Below the pieces are notes generated by a model. It was not told the origin of the DNA. It saw only the letters and a list, made by a program, of their open reading frames with translations, and did no database searches. The position numbers and the translations under genes were made by a program. Positions 27,187 to 35,129 of a stretch of 64,000 nucleotides of DNA are shown piece by piece (the stretch's first letter is position 1; each line of letters begins with the position of its first letter). The DNA is from Gillisia lutea (GTDB lineage: Bacteria; Bacteroidota; Bacteroidia; Flavobacteriales; Flavobacteriaceae): the NCBI RefSeq assembly GCF_021568705.1, contig NZ_JAKGTH010000008.1:424289-488288 (forward strand), written 5' to 3'.

Positions 27187-27367
27187 ACGTTAAAAATATT
27201 AAACATTGATTTAACTCTGGATTTTGTCTTGTAAGAGATACAATCCAAATCTTTAATTCCTCAATTTCATGAGGTAATAATCTTTGGAGTGCTTTCTTAA
27301 CTTCTTTACAGAATAGTACCGCATCAAAACTCACTTTTGAAAGTATTGTCTTGGTGTATTCAAACAT
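27185..27367 (-). CDS. Small conserved hypothetical protein
   Basis: The 60-aa protein (FEYTKTILSKVSFDAVLF, then KKALQRLLPHEIEELKIW) resembles a small soluble family seen widely in Bacteroidota, recalled by its FEYTK..VSFD..LF pattern. It has no named function. The ATG at 27367 gives the family-like N-terminus; another ATG lies four codons upstream at 27379. The stop codon overlaps the T tract of the oxyR terminator, so the two convergent genes are packed without a gap. Confidence 0.6.
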   Translation of the reverse strand: MFEYTKTILSKVSFDAVLFCKEVKKALQRLLPHEIEELKIWIVSLTRQNPELNQCLIFLT

Positions 27368-27508
27368 CGCTCTCGCCATAATTTGATACTGATTTTAGGT
27401 TGATTGATAAAATATTAAGTAGAGTTGAAGCTATAGGCTAAATTTTTATTACTTCTTTAAAGATACAAATATTTCCGAAAACGTTTGAGAAAACTTGATT
27501 TTAATTAA

Positions 27509-28309
27509 TTAAAATCTGTTATCCCCGCTTAAAACATCACCTAAACCACCTAACAAACTACCTTCTCCTTTATCTTTTCCACCTCCCTGAGGTGCTGCCT
27601 GTAACACTCTGTTTGCCAATCTGCTAAAAGGTAAAGATTGAACATAAACAATGCCCGGCCCGGTCAAACTGGCAAAAAACAGTCCTTCTCCGCCAAAAAT
27701 GGTATTTTTAATTCCGCCTACAAATTCTATATCGTAGGAAATATCTTGGGTAAAACCAATAATACAACCTGTGTCTACATTTATTTTTTCGCCCGGTTTC
27801 AATTCCTTTCTAGCCATGGTTCCCCCACTATGAACAAAGGCCATTCCATCTCCTTCTATTTTTTGCATGATAAAACCTTCACCGCCAAAAAAGCCTCTAC
27901 CTAATTTTCTACTGAACTCAATTCCTATAGAAACTCCTTTAGCAGCACATAGAAAAGCATCCTTCTGACAAATGAATTTACCATTATATTTAGTAAGATC
28001 TATCGGAATGATCTTTCCGGGATAGGGTGAAGCAAAACTCACTTTCTTCTTGCCTTGAACTTCGTTTGAAAAGATGGTCATAAACAAACTCTCTCCGGTA
28101 AGCAAGCGTTTTCCAGCACCAAGAACTTTGCCTAAAAACCCTTCATTTTGTTTGGAACCATCTCCAAAAATCGTGTTCATGGAAATCCCGCTCTCCATCA
28201 TCATAAAGTTTCCTGCTTCGGCAATAACTGCTTCCCTTGGGTCTAATTCAAGCTCTACGTATTGCATTTCCTCGCCAAAAATCTGGTAGTCTATTTCATG
28301 TGAGTTCAT
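27509..28309 (-). CDS. TIGR00266/AIM24 family protein
   Basis: The 266-aa protein has the double-stranded beta-helix repeats of the AIM24 family: VIAEAGNFMMMESGISMNTIFG, GESLFMTIFSNEVQGKKKVSFASPYPGKIIPIDL, GRGFFGGEGFIMQKIEG and NTIFGGEGLFFASLTGPGIVYVQSLPF. The C-terminus is Gly-rich (APQGGGKDKGEGSLLGGLGDVL). Function is unknown in bacteria; no signal peptide. A DUF4442 gene lies 28 nt upstream on the same strand, likely one transcript. Confidence 0.92.
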   Translation of the reverse strand: MNSHEIDYQIFGEEMQYVELELDPREAVIAEAGNFMMMESGISMNTIFGDGSKQNEGFLGKVLGAGKRLLTGESLFMTIFSNEVQGKKKVSFASPYPGKIIPIDLTKYNGKFICQKDAFLCAAKGVSIGIEFSRKLGRGFFGGEGFIMQKIEGDGMAFVHSGGTMARKELKPGEKINVDTGCIIGFTQDISYDIEFVGGIKNTIFGGEGLFFASLTGPGIVYVQSLPFSRLANRVLQAAPQGGGKDKGEGSLLGGLGDVLSGDNRF

Positions 28310-28337
28310 AATATTATTTTTTAATGGCTTTACTTTA

Positions 28338-28796
28338 TTATTTCGATTTTAATCGCACGGTCCACTCAAATTCAAATGTAGAAACCACTACTCCTTCTTC
28401 ATTGGTTCCTATAGATTTCATCCAAAAGGTTTGTCCTTCTCCCGTTTCAATAGTTAGTTGAAGGGCATCGGTTATTAATTGTCCGTCATTACAAACAAAA
28501 GTAATTTTCCCGGTGGCCTTTTTGGTAAATGTCGCCTTATTTTGAGCTACAAGCATAGAGATTTTTTTGCCACTTTCTCTTATTTGACCTATTACCATTG
28601 CTCCCGTACTTAATTCTGCCGACATAGCCTGTACCGCAAAATACATGGAATTGAAAGGATTTTGGTTGATCCAGCGATGCTTTACTCCCACTTCACAGCT
28701 ATGCGAATCGATTTTTTTAACTCTTACCCCGCAAATCCAGGCACTGGGTAATTTAAATAATAGGAATTTGTTTAGTTGAGAGGCTGTAATGCTCAT
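28338..28796 (-). CDS. DUF4442 hot-dog fold protein
   Basis: The 152-aa protein matches DUF4442, related to acyl-CoA thioesterase-like hot-dog domains: FKLPSAWICGVRVKKIDSHSCEV, NPFNSMYFAVQAMSAELSTGAMV and FTKKATGKITFVCNDG. Family knowledge suggests thioester hydrolysis or acyl binding; the active site is not certain. It lies just before the AIM24-like gene on the same strand. Confidence 0.85.
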   Translation of the reverse strand: MSITASQLNKFLLFKLPSAWICGVRVKKIDSHSCEVGVKHRWINQNPFNSMYFAVQAMSAELSTGAMVIGQIRESGKKISMLVAQNKATFTKKATGKITFVCNDGQLITDALQLTIETGEGQTFWMKSIGTNEEGVVVSTFEFEWTVRLKSK

Positions 28797-28888
28797 ATTC
28801 TTGTTTGATTTTCATTAAAAGTATTCAAAATTTCAAACATACCGAAATGTTAAATTTTACACTTCAGTTAAAAAATTTAGTACTTTGT

Positions 28889-28921
28889 TTTGCATAATAC
28901 CTTTTTAAAGATATATATTTG
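28889..28921 (+). promoter_or_regulatory. Bacteroidota-type promoter (TTTG-N21-TATATTTG) of the PadR/PspC operon
   Basis: TTTG at 28889-28892 and TATATTTG at 28914-28921 are spaced by 21 bp, close to the consensus TTTG-N19-21-TAnnTTTG. Transcription would start near 28928, giving a short leader to the ATG at 28942. This is the best promoter match in the window. Confidence 0.6.
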
Positions 28922-28941
28922 TATAAGAAAATCAATCAATT

Positions 28942-29466
28942 ATGGAAACGTACTCATCAAACCCGGATAAAACAGTTGCTGCTTTTTTGCATCTGTCTAC
29001 TTTTTCAAAGTATTTTATCCCCTTCGGAAATTTTATTTTCCCCCTTATTTTTTGGACCGCAAAAAAGAATGATCCTTTTGTAGACGATCATGGAAAACAG
29101 GCCATCAATTTTCAAATCAGCATCTTCCTGTACTTTGTAGTTCTTGTATGTTTAGGACTTGCAGGTATTGTATTATGGGGTGTAAGTTTTGGTATGAATG
29201 AACCTTTGATTATCTCAGAACATCTTGTGAAGATCAATGATATTTCTCAAGCATTTCCGCTACTTGTATTCCTTGTAGTAATTGCAACCTTACTTTTAGG
29301 CTTGCTTATTTTAGAAGTGGTTTCGGTAATTGCCGCCACAATGAAAGCCAAAGAAGGTTTATTATATAAGTATCCGCTTAGCATCAATTTCATCAACTCA
29401 ACTCCGGTTGAAAAACATCAATCAAAAAATGAACAGTTTAACAACACTCAAAATCAAACGCTATGA
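28942..29466 (+). CDS. DUF4870 membrane protein
   Basis: The 174-aa protein has the DUF4870 pattern: AFLHLSTFSKYFIPFGNFIFPLIFW, DDHGKQAINFQISIFLYF and two or three further membrane segments, with a hydrophilic C-terminal tail. Function unknown. It overlaps the PadR gene by 4 nt (ATGA) and heads an operon with PadR and a PspC protein, an arrangement frequently seen in Flavobacteriaceae. Confidence 0.9.
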   Translation: METYSSNPDKTVAAFLHLSTFSKYFIPFGNFIFPLIFWTAKKNDPFVDDHGKQAINFQISIFLYFVVLVCLGLAGIVLWGVSFGMNEPLIISEHLVKINDISQAFPLLVFLVVIATLLLGLLILEVVSVIAATMKAKEGLLYKYPLSINFINSTPVEKHQSKNEQFNNTQNQTL

Positions 29467-29807
29467 AGATTGAAAACACTAAAGCGCAGATGCGTAAAGG
29501 CGTGCTGGAATACTGCATTCTCTCTGTCTTAAAAGACAATGATGCGTATGTGGCAGAGATCCTTGACACACTGAAGGACGCAAAATTGCTAGTGGTAGAA
29601 GGAACAATTTACCCCCTGCTCACCCGCTTGAAAAATGCAGGATTACTCAATTATCGTTGGGAAGAATCCACAAGTGGGCCTCCTCGTAAATATTACGGGT
29701 TAACCGATACCGGAAAATTATTTTTAAATGAACTCACCCATACATGGGGAGAATTACAAACTGCTGTAAGTATAGTAACCACCCAAAAACCTAAGAATCA
29801 TGAATAA
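29463..29807 (+). CDS. PadR family transcriptional regulator
   Basis: The 114-aa protein is a short PadR with a winged helix: RKGVLEYCILSVLKDNDAYVAEIL, then VVEGTIYPLLTRLKNAGLLNYRWEES and GPPRKYYGLTDTGK. It lacks the long C-terminal dimerisation domain, as in the PadR-s2 subgroup. It overlaps both neighbours (4 nt and 8 nt), so it likely autoregulates this envelope operon. No ligand can be inferred. Confidence 0.93.
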   Translation: MKIENTKAQMRKGVLEYCILSVLKDNDAYVAEILDTLKDAKLLVVEGTIYPLLTRLKNAGLLNYRWEESTSGPPRKYYGLTDTGKLFLNELTHTWGELQTAVSIVTTQKPKNHE

Positions 29808-31566
29808 GACAGTAAATATAAATCTTGCAGGCATTTTCTTTCATATTGATGAGGATGCATATGCCAAATTGCAACATTATCTTGAGGCTATAAAACGCTC
29901 TCTAACCAATACTCAGGGGAGAGATGAGATTATTGCAGATATCGAGGCTCGTATTGCTGAATTATTTGCAGAGAAAATCAAGGACAAGCGTCAGGTTATT
30001 AGCGCTACAGAGGTAGAAGAAGTAATCTCTGTTATGGGACAGCCGGAAGACTATATGGTTGATGAGGAAATCTTTGAAGATGAACCTAGTTATTCATATA
30101 AGAGCACAAATGGAAAACAATTATTTCGCGATACCGAACATTCGTATGTAGGTGGAGTTTCTTCAGGCTTGGGACATTACCTGGCCATAGAAGCGGTTTG
30201 GATCAGGTTGCTGTGGGTTATTCTAACCATTGCTTCCAGTGGAGCCTTCATCCTTATATATATCGCTCTCTGGATATTTGTTCCTGAAGCTAAGACAACA
30301 GCCGATAAATTATCTATGCGAGGGGAAGCGGTGAACATCACTAACATAGAACGTAAGATACGTGAAGGTTTTGAAGATGTTGCAGGAAAAGTAAGAAATG
30401 TAGATTATGAAAAGTATGGGAATAAAGCAAAGTCTGGTGCTTCTCATGCCGCAACAGGCATTGGCTCGGGGATACTTTTTATTCTGAATATTTTCGTAAA
30501 ACTTATAGGAGTATTTGTTCTTTTGGTGGCAGGAAGTGTTTTGATTTCACTTTTCATTGCTCTCTTCACGGTGGGAATTTTTGGAATCTTTGATGCTCCC
30601 TGGACCGATTATATTGAAATGGCAGGAATTGGCGCTCCATTGTGGGTACTGTTTCTTCTAGCCTTCTTAATAGTGGGAATACCTTTCTTCTTCCTTTTCA
30701 TATTAGGGCTGAAGATACTTGTTAAAAAACTAAAATCTATTGGTACACCGGCGAAACTGGTATTGCTTGGAATTTGGTTATTATCGGTTATAGCCGGAGT
30801 TACATTGGCAATCAACCAGGCAACTACAAGAGCCTTTGACGGGGAAGTGGTTATTAGCGAAGTATTACCTGTAAAATCACAGGATACTCTATATCTGGCT
30901 ATGCAAAACAACCCTTTCTATACTTCTAATATTTATAGGAGAGATGTGCAGATTAAGTATGATGAAACCGATAACAAAATTATGTATTCTACCGATGTTA
31001 ATTTAGTGGTGAAATCTACTAAAGATTCTATCGCTAAGCTTGAAATCGTGAAGACTGCTGAAGGGAGCGATTATAAAGAGGCACGTACAAGAGCAGAAAA
31101 TATTAATTACCGTACCAAATTTACGGGAGACAAGCTATACTTAGATGCATTCCTCACTACGGCTTTGACCAACAAATACAGAGATCAAGAAGTAAGAGTG
31201 ACTCTTTATTTACCGGAAGGCACCACCCTGTATGCTGATAAGAATACTTCTAACTTTCACAGATATTCTGATTATTACGGGGGAATATTGAATTATGGAG
31301 AGGAAGAGAATTTCTTAACTATTACTGAAAACGGTACTACTTGTGAAGCTTGCCCAGTAAAACAATTAGACAGTGATGATGATTCTTGGGAAAGTGATGA
31401 TTCTTGGGACGAAGATGATAATGAATATGAAGATTCTTTCGAATTTGATGATGACAGCTTAAGTGATGTTAGTATAAAAATAAACGAAAATGGAATAAGA
31501 ATTAATAAGAACCAGAAGAAAAAGGTTCAAATAGACAAGAATGGAATTGAAATTAAAAGCAATTAA
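29800..31566 (+). CDS. PspC domain membrane protein with C-terminal adhesin-like region
   Basis: The 588-aa protein has an N-terminal HAAS-like region (1-90, LEAIKRSLTNTQGRDEIIADIEARIAELF), a PspC domain with FRDTEHSYVGGVSSGLGHYLAIEAVWIRLLWV (about 110-170), three or four more membrane segments (about 215-345), and a C-terminal region of about 230 residues rich in Asp, Glu and Ser. The tail ends with repeated IKINENGIRINKN-like lines. PspC proteins take part in membrane stress responses. Co-transcription with PadR and DUF4870 suggests a membrane-stress operon. Confidence 0.9.
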   Translation: MNKTVNINLAGIFFHIDEDAYAKLQHYLEAIKRSLTNTQGRDEIIADIEARIAELFAEKIKDKRQVISATEVEEVISVMGQPEDYMVDEEIFEDEPSYSYKSTNGKQLFRDTEHSYVGGVSSGLGHYLAIEAVWIRLLWVILTIASSGAFILIYIALWIFVPEAKTTADKLSMRGEAVNITNIERKIREGFEDVAGKVRNVDYEKYGNKAKSGASHAATGIGSGILFILNIFVKLIGVFVLLVAGSVLISLFIALFTVGIFGIFDAPWTDYIEMAGIGAPLWVLFLLAFLIVGIPFFFLFILGLKILVKKLKSIGTPAKLVLLGIWLLSVIAGVTLAINQATTRAFDGEVVISEVLPVKSQDTLYLAMQNNPFYTSNIYRRDVQIKYDETDNKIMYSTDVNLVVKSTKDSIAKLEIVKTAEGSDYKEARTRAENINYRTKFTGDKLYLDAFLTTALTNKYRDQEVRVTLYLPEGTTLYADKNTSNFHRYSDYYGGILNYGEEENFLTITENGTTCEACPVKQLDSDDDSWESDDSWDEDDNEYEDSFEFDDDSLSDVSIKINENGIRINKNQKKKVQIDKNGIEIKSN

Positions 31567-31568
31567 TC

Positions 31569-31751
31569 ATGATAACTCTAGTAGAAATTTTAGTAAGCGC
31601 CATAATTGGTCTTTTCACCTCTATTACTGAAGTCCCCCCTACAGAACAAGCAATTTACTTCATGAAAGATGCCGAACCCAACTTTGAATGTGAAATTCAA
31701 TGCCCAAGTAAGGATTTGTTGAATTGCTATCAACTATATCGCACAGTTTAA
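31569..31751 (+). CDS. Possible 60-aa small membrane-associated protein
   Basis: The ORF starts two bases after the PspC stop and codes for 60 residues: a hydrophobic start (ITLVEILVSAIIGLFTSITEV) and a Cys-containing tail (FECEIQCPSKDLLNCYQLY, three Cys). I do not recognise a family. Tight spacing to the PspC gene supports translation as the last gene of the operon, but chance is not excluded. Confidence 0.35.
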   Translation: MITLVEILVSAIIGLFTSITEVPPTEQAIYFMKDAEPNFECEIQCPSKDLLNCYQLYRTV

Positions 31752-31837
31752 GTTAGAGGATACAGGTTAAAAATACTTGTTACACTAAAAGCTATTTATA
31801 GTATATTTAATTAAAATAAACCTATATCCCTTAAACT

Positions 31838-32080
31838 ATGAAAAGATTTTTTAGAACTGCACTTTTATTATTAGCTATAAGCACCTCGGTAATTGCATGT
31901 CGCGATACCAAAGAAAAAGAGGAAGTAGATGACGTTACTGAATTAAGCAACGATCCTGACGCAAAAATAAAAGTAAGTGAAGACGGAGACGAATTAAAAA
32001 TTAAGACCGATGAGAAGAAAATAAAGGTCGAGGTAAATGAAGACGGCTCTGTTGAAAAGAAAGTGAAGATTGACGATTAA
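31838..32080 (+). CDS. Small acidic/basic lipoprotein
   Basis: The 80-aa protein has a lipoprotein signal with lipobox VIAC (Cys21), then a strongly charged, low-complexity mature part with alternating Lys and Asp/Glu (KIKVSEDGDELKIKTDEKKI, VEVNEDGSVEKKVKIDD). Such tails echo the C-terminus of the upstream PspC protein (KINENGIRINKN). No function known. A clear terminator follows, so it closes the transcription unit or has its own. Confidence 0.75.
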   Translation: MKRFFRTALLLLAISTSVIACRDTKEKEEVDDVTELSNDPDAKIKVSEDGDELKIKTDEKKIKVEVNEDGSVEKKVKIDD

Positions 32081-32100
32081 CCAATATTCTATAATGAAGA

Positions 32101-32128
32101 AAGTCCCGATAATTCGGGACTTTTTTTG
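32101..32128 (+). terminator. Terminator after the small lipoprotein gene
   Basis: AGTCCCGA at 32102-32109 pairs perfectly with TCGGGACT at 32114-32121 over TAAT, followed by a run of T. Confidence 0.88.
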
Positions 32129-32159
32129 TTCTACGCTTGAATTAAGAATATAAACTCAA

Positions 32160-33134
32160 TTATGCATTTAACTCTTCTGCTTTTTGTTCTTCAACTGTAC
32201 TCAAATACCTTTCAGCATCTAGCGCAGCCATACAACCTGTTCCTGCAGCGGTAATTGCCTGTCTGTATTCTTTATCCTGAACATCTCCTGAAGCAAAAAC
32301 TCCCGGAAGATTAGTTTTTGTACTCTTCCCCTTTGTTATTAGATAACCCGCATCATCCATGTCTAGCTGACCTTTAAAGATATCGGTATTAGGTTTGTGC
32401 CCAATTGCAATAAATAAACCGGTGATGGCTATTTCATCCTTTTCTCCGGTAGCATTGTTTACCATTCTTAAGCCTTCTACAACCTGTTCACCTAATACTT
32501 CATCAATTTCGGTATTATATCTTAAATCGATGTTCTTTGTATTAGTTACACGGTGTTGCATAGCTTTAGAAGCACGCATTTCATCTTTTCTAACCAACAT
32601 TGTAACTTTGTTGCAGATATTCGCTAAATAAGTAGCTTCTTCAGCAGCGGTATCTCCACCTCCAACAATTGCAACATCCTGTCCTTTATAAAAGAATCCG
32701 TCACAAACGGCACAGGCAGATACTCCACCTCCACGCAAGCGCTGTTCACTAGGTAGGCCTAAATATTTAGCCGTTGCTCCGGTTGAGATTATCACCGTTT
32801 CAGCTTCTACCCAATGTGCGTTATCTATGCAAGCTTTATGAATTCCACCAATTTCTTTACTTAATTGAACTTCAGTGACCATTCCAATTCTTACTTCGGT
32901 TCCAAAGCGTTCGGCTTGTTTCTGCAGATCTACCATCATAGCCGGGCCATCTATACCTTCAGGATATCCAGGGAAATTATCAACTTCTGTGGTAGTAGTT
33001 AACTGTCCGCCAGGTTCCATCCCGGTATACATTATAGGTTTCATGTCGGCACGTGCAGCGTAAATTGCAGCGGTATATCCCGCAGGCCCAGATCCTATAA
33101 TAAGGCATTTAATTCGTTCAATGCTATCTGTCAT
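32160..33134 (-). CDS. trxB: Thioredoxin-disulfide reductase
   Basis: The 324-aa protein has the FAD motif LIIGSGPAGYTAAIYAARA (residues 11-29), the redox-active pair Cys141-Ala-Val-Cys144 followed by Asp-Gly, and the NADPH motif VAIVGGGDTAAEEATYLANI. The C-terminal FAD motif PGVFASGDVQDKEYRQAITAAG completes the fold. It reduces thioredoxin with NADPH in the cytoplasm. Length is normal (about 310-325). ATG at 33134. Monocistronic. Confidence 0.97.
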   Translation of the reverse strand: MTDSIERIKCLIIGSGPAGYTAAIYAARADMKPIMYTGMEPGGQLTTTTEVDNFPGYPEGIDGPAMMVDLQKQAERFGTEVRIGMVTEVQLSKEIGGIHKACIDNAHWVEAETVIISTGATAKYLGLPSEQRLRGGGVSACAVCDGFFYKGQDVAIVGGGDTAAEEATYLANICNKVTMLVRKDEMRASKAMQHRVTNTKNIDLRYNTEIDEVLGEQVVEGLRMVNNATGEKDEIAITGLFIAIGHKPNTDIFKGQLDMDDAGYLITKGKSTKTNLPGVFASGDVQDKEYRQAITAAGTGCMAALDAERYLSTVEEQKAEELNA

Positions 33135-33234
33135 GTCTTAAATAAATTTTATTCTGTAAAAGTAGAAACTTTAGTCAAAACCTTACAGTTATTCCTATTA
33201 AGATTTGTTATTTATTTATAAATCAATTGTATTT

Positions 33235-33261
33235 GAAAGCTTTGCAACACGCAAAGCTTTC
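33235..33261. repeat. Perfect inverted repeat between trxB and the TRIC channel gene
   Basis: GAAAGCTTTGC pairs with GCAAAGCTTTC over a 5-nt loop. It lies in the shared upstream region of two divergent genes, where a terminator is not expected; it could be an operator or a leader hairpin. Confidence 0.5.
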
Positions 33262-33319
33262 TTTATTATTGCAAGTTTTAATAAAATAAGCATATAAAAA
33301 TTACCTTTGCATCTTGTCT

Positions 33320-33952
33320 ATGGAGTTTTCATTATTCAACATCCTCGATCTTTTGGGTACTATGGCCTTTGCCATTTCCGGTGCATTAGCCGCAATGAGC
33401 CGAAAATTGGATCTTTTCGGGATATTCATCATTGCTTTTGTTACTTCTATTGGTGGAGGAACACTTCGGGATGTTTTAATTGGAAACACTCCTGTTAACT
33501 GGATGGAAAATACCAACTATGTATATCTAATTGGAGTGGTAACCATTTTAACCATCATTTTCCGCAATAAGATTAACTATCTAAAGACTTCTCTCTTTCT
33601 CTTTGATACCATTGGTCTGGGCATCTTTACCATAACAGGGGTAGAAACCGGAATTCAAAACGATCTTGATCCAATTATTTCAATTGCACTGGGAGCAATG
33701 ACAGGTACCTTTGGAGGTGTTATTAGGGATATTCTATGTAATGAAATTCCGGTACTATTTAGAAAAGAGATCTATGCAACTGCTAGTTTAACCGGAGCAT
33801 TAATCTTTGTATTGTTGGATGAGCTTCAAGTAAACACCGATATTACTTACCTGGTTACCGCACTTACGGTAATAAGCATCAGACTGCTTGTGGTAAAATA
33901 TAAGATCTCCCTCCCCTTTTTCACCTTAGATCAAAAAAAATCCCCAAACTAA
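33320..33952 (+). CDS. Trimeric intracellular cation channel (TRIC/UPF0126) family protein
   Basis: The 210-aa protein has two repeats of the UPF0126 domain with seven membrane segments and the motifs DLLGTMAFAISGALAAM, SIGGGTLRDVLIG and the second-repeat copy GAMTGTFGGVIRDILCNEIPV. Prokaryotic TRIC homologues conduct K+ and Na+; a glycine-transport role has also been proposed for UPF0126 members. I place the start at the ATG at 33320; a TTG two codons upstream is also in frame. The TAnnTTTG-like TACCTTTG at 33302-33309 would make a very short leader. Confidence 0.9.
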   Translation: MEFSLFNILDLLGTMAFAISGALAAMSRKLDLFGIFIIAFVTSIGGGTLRDVLIGNTPVNWMENTNYVYLIGVVTILTIIFRNKINYLKTSLFLFDTIGLGIFTITGVETGIQNDLDPIISIALGAMTGTFGGVIRDILCNEIPVLFRKEIYATASLTGALIFVLLDELQVNTDITYLVTALTVISIRLLVVKYKISLPFFTLDQKKSPN

Positions 33953-33994
33953 GTATTTAGAATAGGGATTAATTATTATCAAGTATATGCTCTC

Positions 33995-34408
33995 TTAATG
34001 AGGTAATTTCTTACGGAATACTCCGTATAAAAATGTACCCAATAGCGCTCCAAAAAGCACAACGATAATAGAGACATATCCTGCGCCAATCAATGTATAG
34101 ATTGGTCCTGGGCAAGATCCGGCTAAAGCCCAACCTAGTCCAAATATAATTCCACCATACATGTATCTGCTAAAACCTCTGTCTTTAGGAGAAAAGGTAA
34201 TAGGCTCACCATAAAAAGATTTTATGTTCTTACGTTTAATAAGCTGAATTCCAACTACACCCAAAACTAAAGCCGATGCAATAATTCCATACATATGGAA
34301 CGATTGAAATTGGAACATCTCATAAATCCTGAACCACGATGCGGCTTCCGATTTATACATTACAATTCCAAAAATGGTTCCTATAAATAAATAACTAAAT
34401 GTTTTCAT
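33995..34408 (-). CDS. YeeE/YedE-type sulfur transporter, second half protein (DUF6691 type)
   Basis: The 137-aa membrane protein has four helices and the signature FGLGWALAGSCPGPIYTLIGAGY, whose Cys in SCPGP corresponds to the conserved pore cysteine of YeeE/YedE proteins. Characterised YeeE imports thiosulfate, with cysteines passing the substrate along. It starts three bases after the stop of the longer YeeE-like gene, so both are translated together and probably form one two-subunit transporter. It is the last gene of this short operon. Confidence 0.88.
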   Translation of the reverse strand: MKTFSYLFIGTIFGIVMYKSEAASWFRIYEMFQFQSFHMYGIIASALVLGVVGIQLIKRKNIKSFYGEPITFSPKDRGFSRYMYGGIIFGLGWALAGSCPGPIYTLIGAGYVSIIVVLFGALLGTFLYGVFRKKLPH

Positions 34409-34411
34409 GTT

Positions 34412-34969
34412 CTAAAATATAAAGGGGAACAAAATGTGGATCATAAAAAGTCCACCTATAAAAAATCCGATCACAGCAATTAAAGATGGTAACTGTAAAT
34501 TACTCAGTCCTGAAATAGCATGCCCGGAAGTACAACCTCCTGCATATCTCGCTCCAAAACCGATTAATAAACCACCAAGTAAAAGCAGTACGAGTGATTT
34601 GATATTGGTAAGTGCTTCCATACCAAACAATTCTTCTGGAAGGTAGGTTTCTCCGGCACTTTGAAAGCCTAAATTATTTAAAGTTGCAATAGTATCAGGG
34701 TTAATAGCTACAGCGGTTGTATTGGTTAAATAATGAGATCCCAAAAATCCACCCAAGGCTGCCCCCACTACTACTACTAAATTCCATCGCTGTGCTTTCC
34801 AATCAAAAGCAAAGAAATCTGCTTTCTTATCGGCACCTGCTATGGTACACATGGTGCGTAAATTTGATGACATTCCAAATTGCCTTCCAACGAAGATCAG
34901 CAAAAACATTATTCCTGCTATAAGTGGCCCCGACACATACCATGGCCAGGGTTCATAAATCCATTCCAT
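34412..34969 (-). CDS. YeeE/YedE-type sulfur transporter, first half protein
   Basis: The 185-aa protein has four or five membrane helices with the pore motif GFGARYAGGCTSGHAISGLSNLQLPS (the conserved Cys in GGCTSGH) and an internal MCTIAGADKKADFF segment. I choose the ATG at 34969, giving the family-like start EWIYEPWPWYVSGPL; a TTG nine codons upstream (34996) is also in frame. It probably imports thiosulfate or a related sulfur compound with its partner. A palindromic operator and promoter box lie just upstream and match those of the MBL-rhodanese operon at 41.2 kb. Confidence 0.9.
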   Translation of the reverse strand: MEWIYEPWPWYVSGPLIAGIMFLLIFVGRQFGMSSNLRTMCTIAGADKKADFFAFDWKAQRWNLVVVVGAALGGFLGSHYLTNTTAVAINPDTIATLNNLGFQSAGETYLPEELFGMEALTNIKSLVLLLLGGLLIGFGARYAGGCTSGHAISGLSNLQLPSLIAVIGFFIGGLFMIHILFPFIF

Positions 34970-34993
34970 AAATTCTTTTTTTTTATTTGGTTG

Positions 34994-35037
34994 CAAAGAA
35001 AACCTAATTCCTCTAAAAAAACAGTAACAAATGTTAC
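34994..35037 (-). promoter_or_regulatory. Operator palindrome and promoter of the YeeE/YedE operon
   Basis: GTAACA-AA-TGTTAC at 35024-35037 is a near-perfect palindrome, extended as CAGTAACAA(A)TGTTACAG. Downstream on the minus strand, TTTCTTTG at 34994-35001 is one mismatch from TAnnTTTG. The palindrome centre is 36.5 bp from the end of the TTTG, which places it near -43 from the predicted start site, where class II activators such as Crp/Fnr proteins bind. The same arrangement recurs at 41201-41244. Confidence 0.6.
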
Positions 35038-35084
35038 AGTCGCAACCTTGCTCATAAAGTTACTTCCTTCAAACTATTTTAAAA

Positions 35085-35112
35085 TAAAAAAACCGACATT
35101 CCTGCCGGTTTA
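35085..35112 (-). terminator. Terminator of the acyl-CoA carboxylase operon
   Basis: On the minus strand AAACCGGCA pairs with TGTCGGTTT over GGAA (one G-U), followed by a T-rich run. It lies about 20 nt after the carboxyltransferase stop. Confidence 0.82.
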
Positions 35113-35129
35113 ATGTCTTTTAAAATTTG

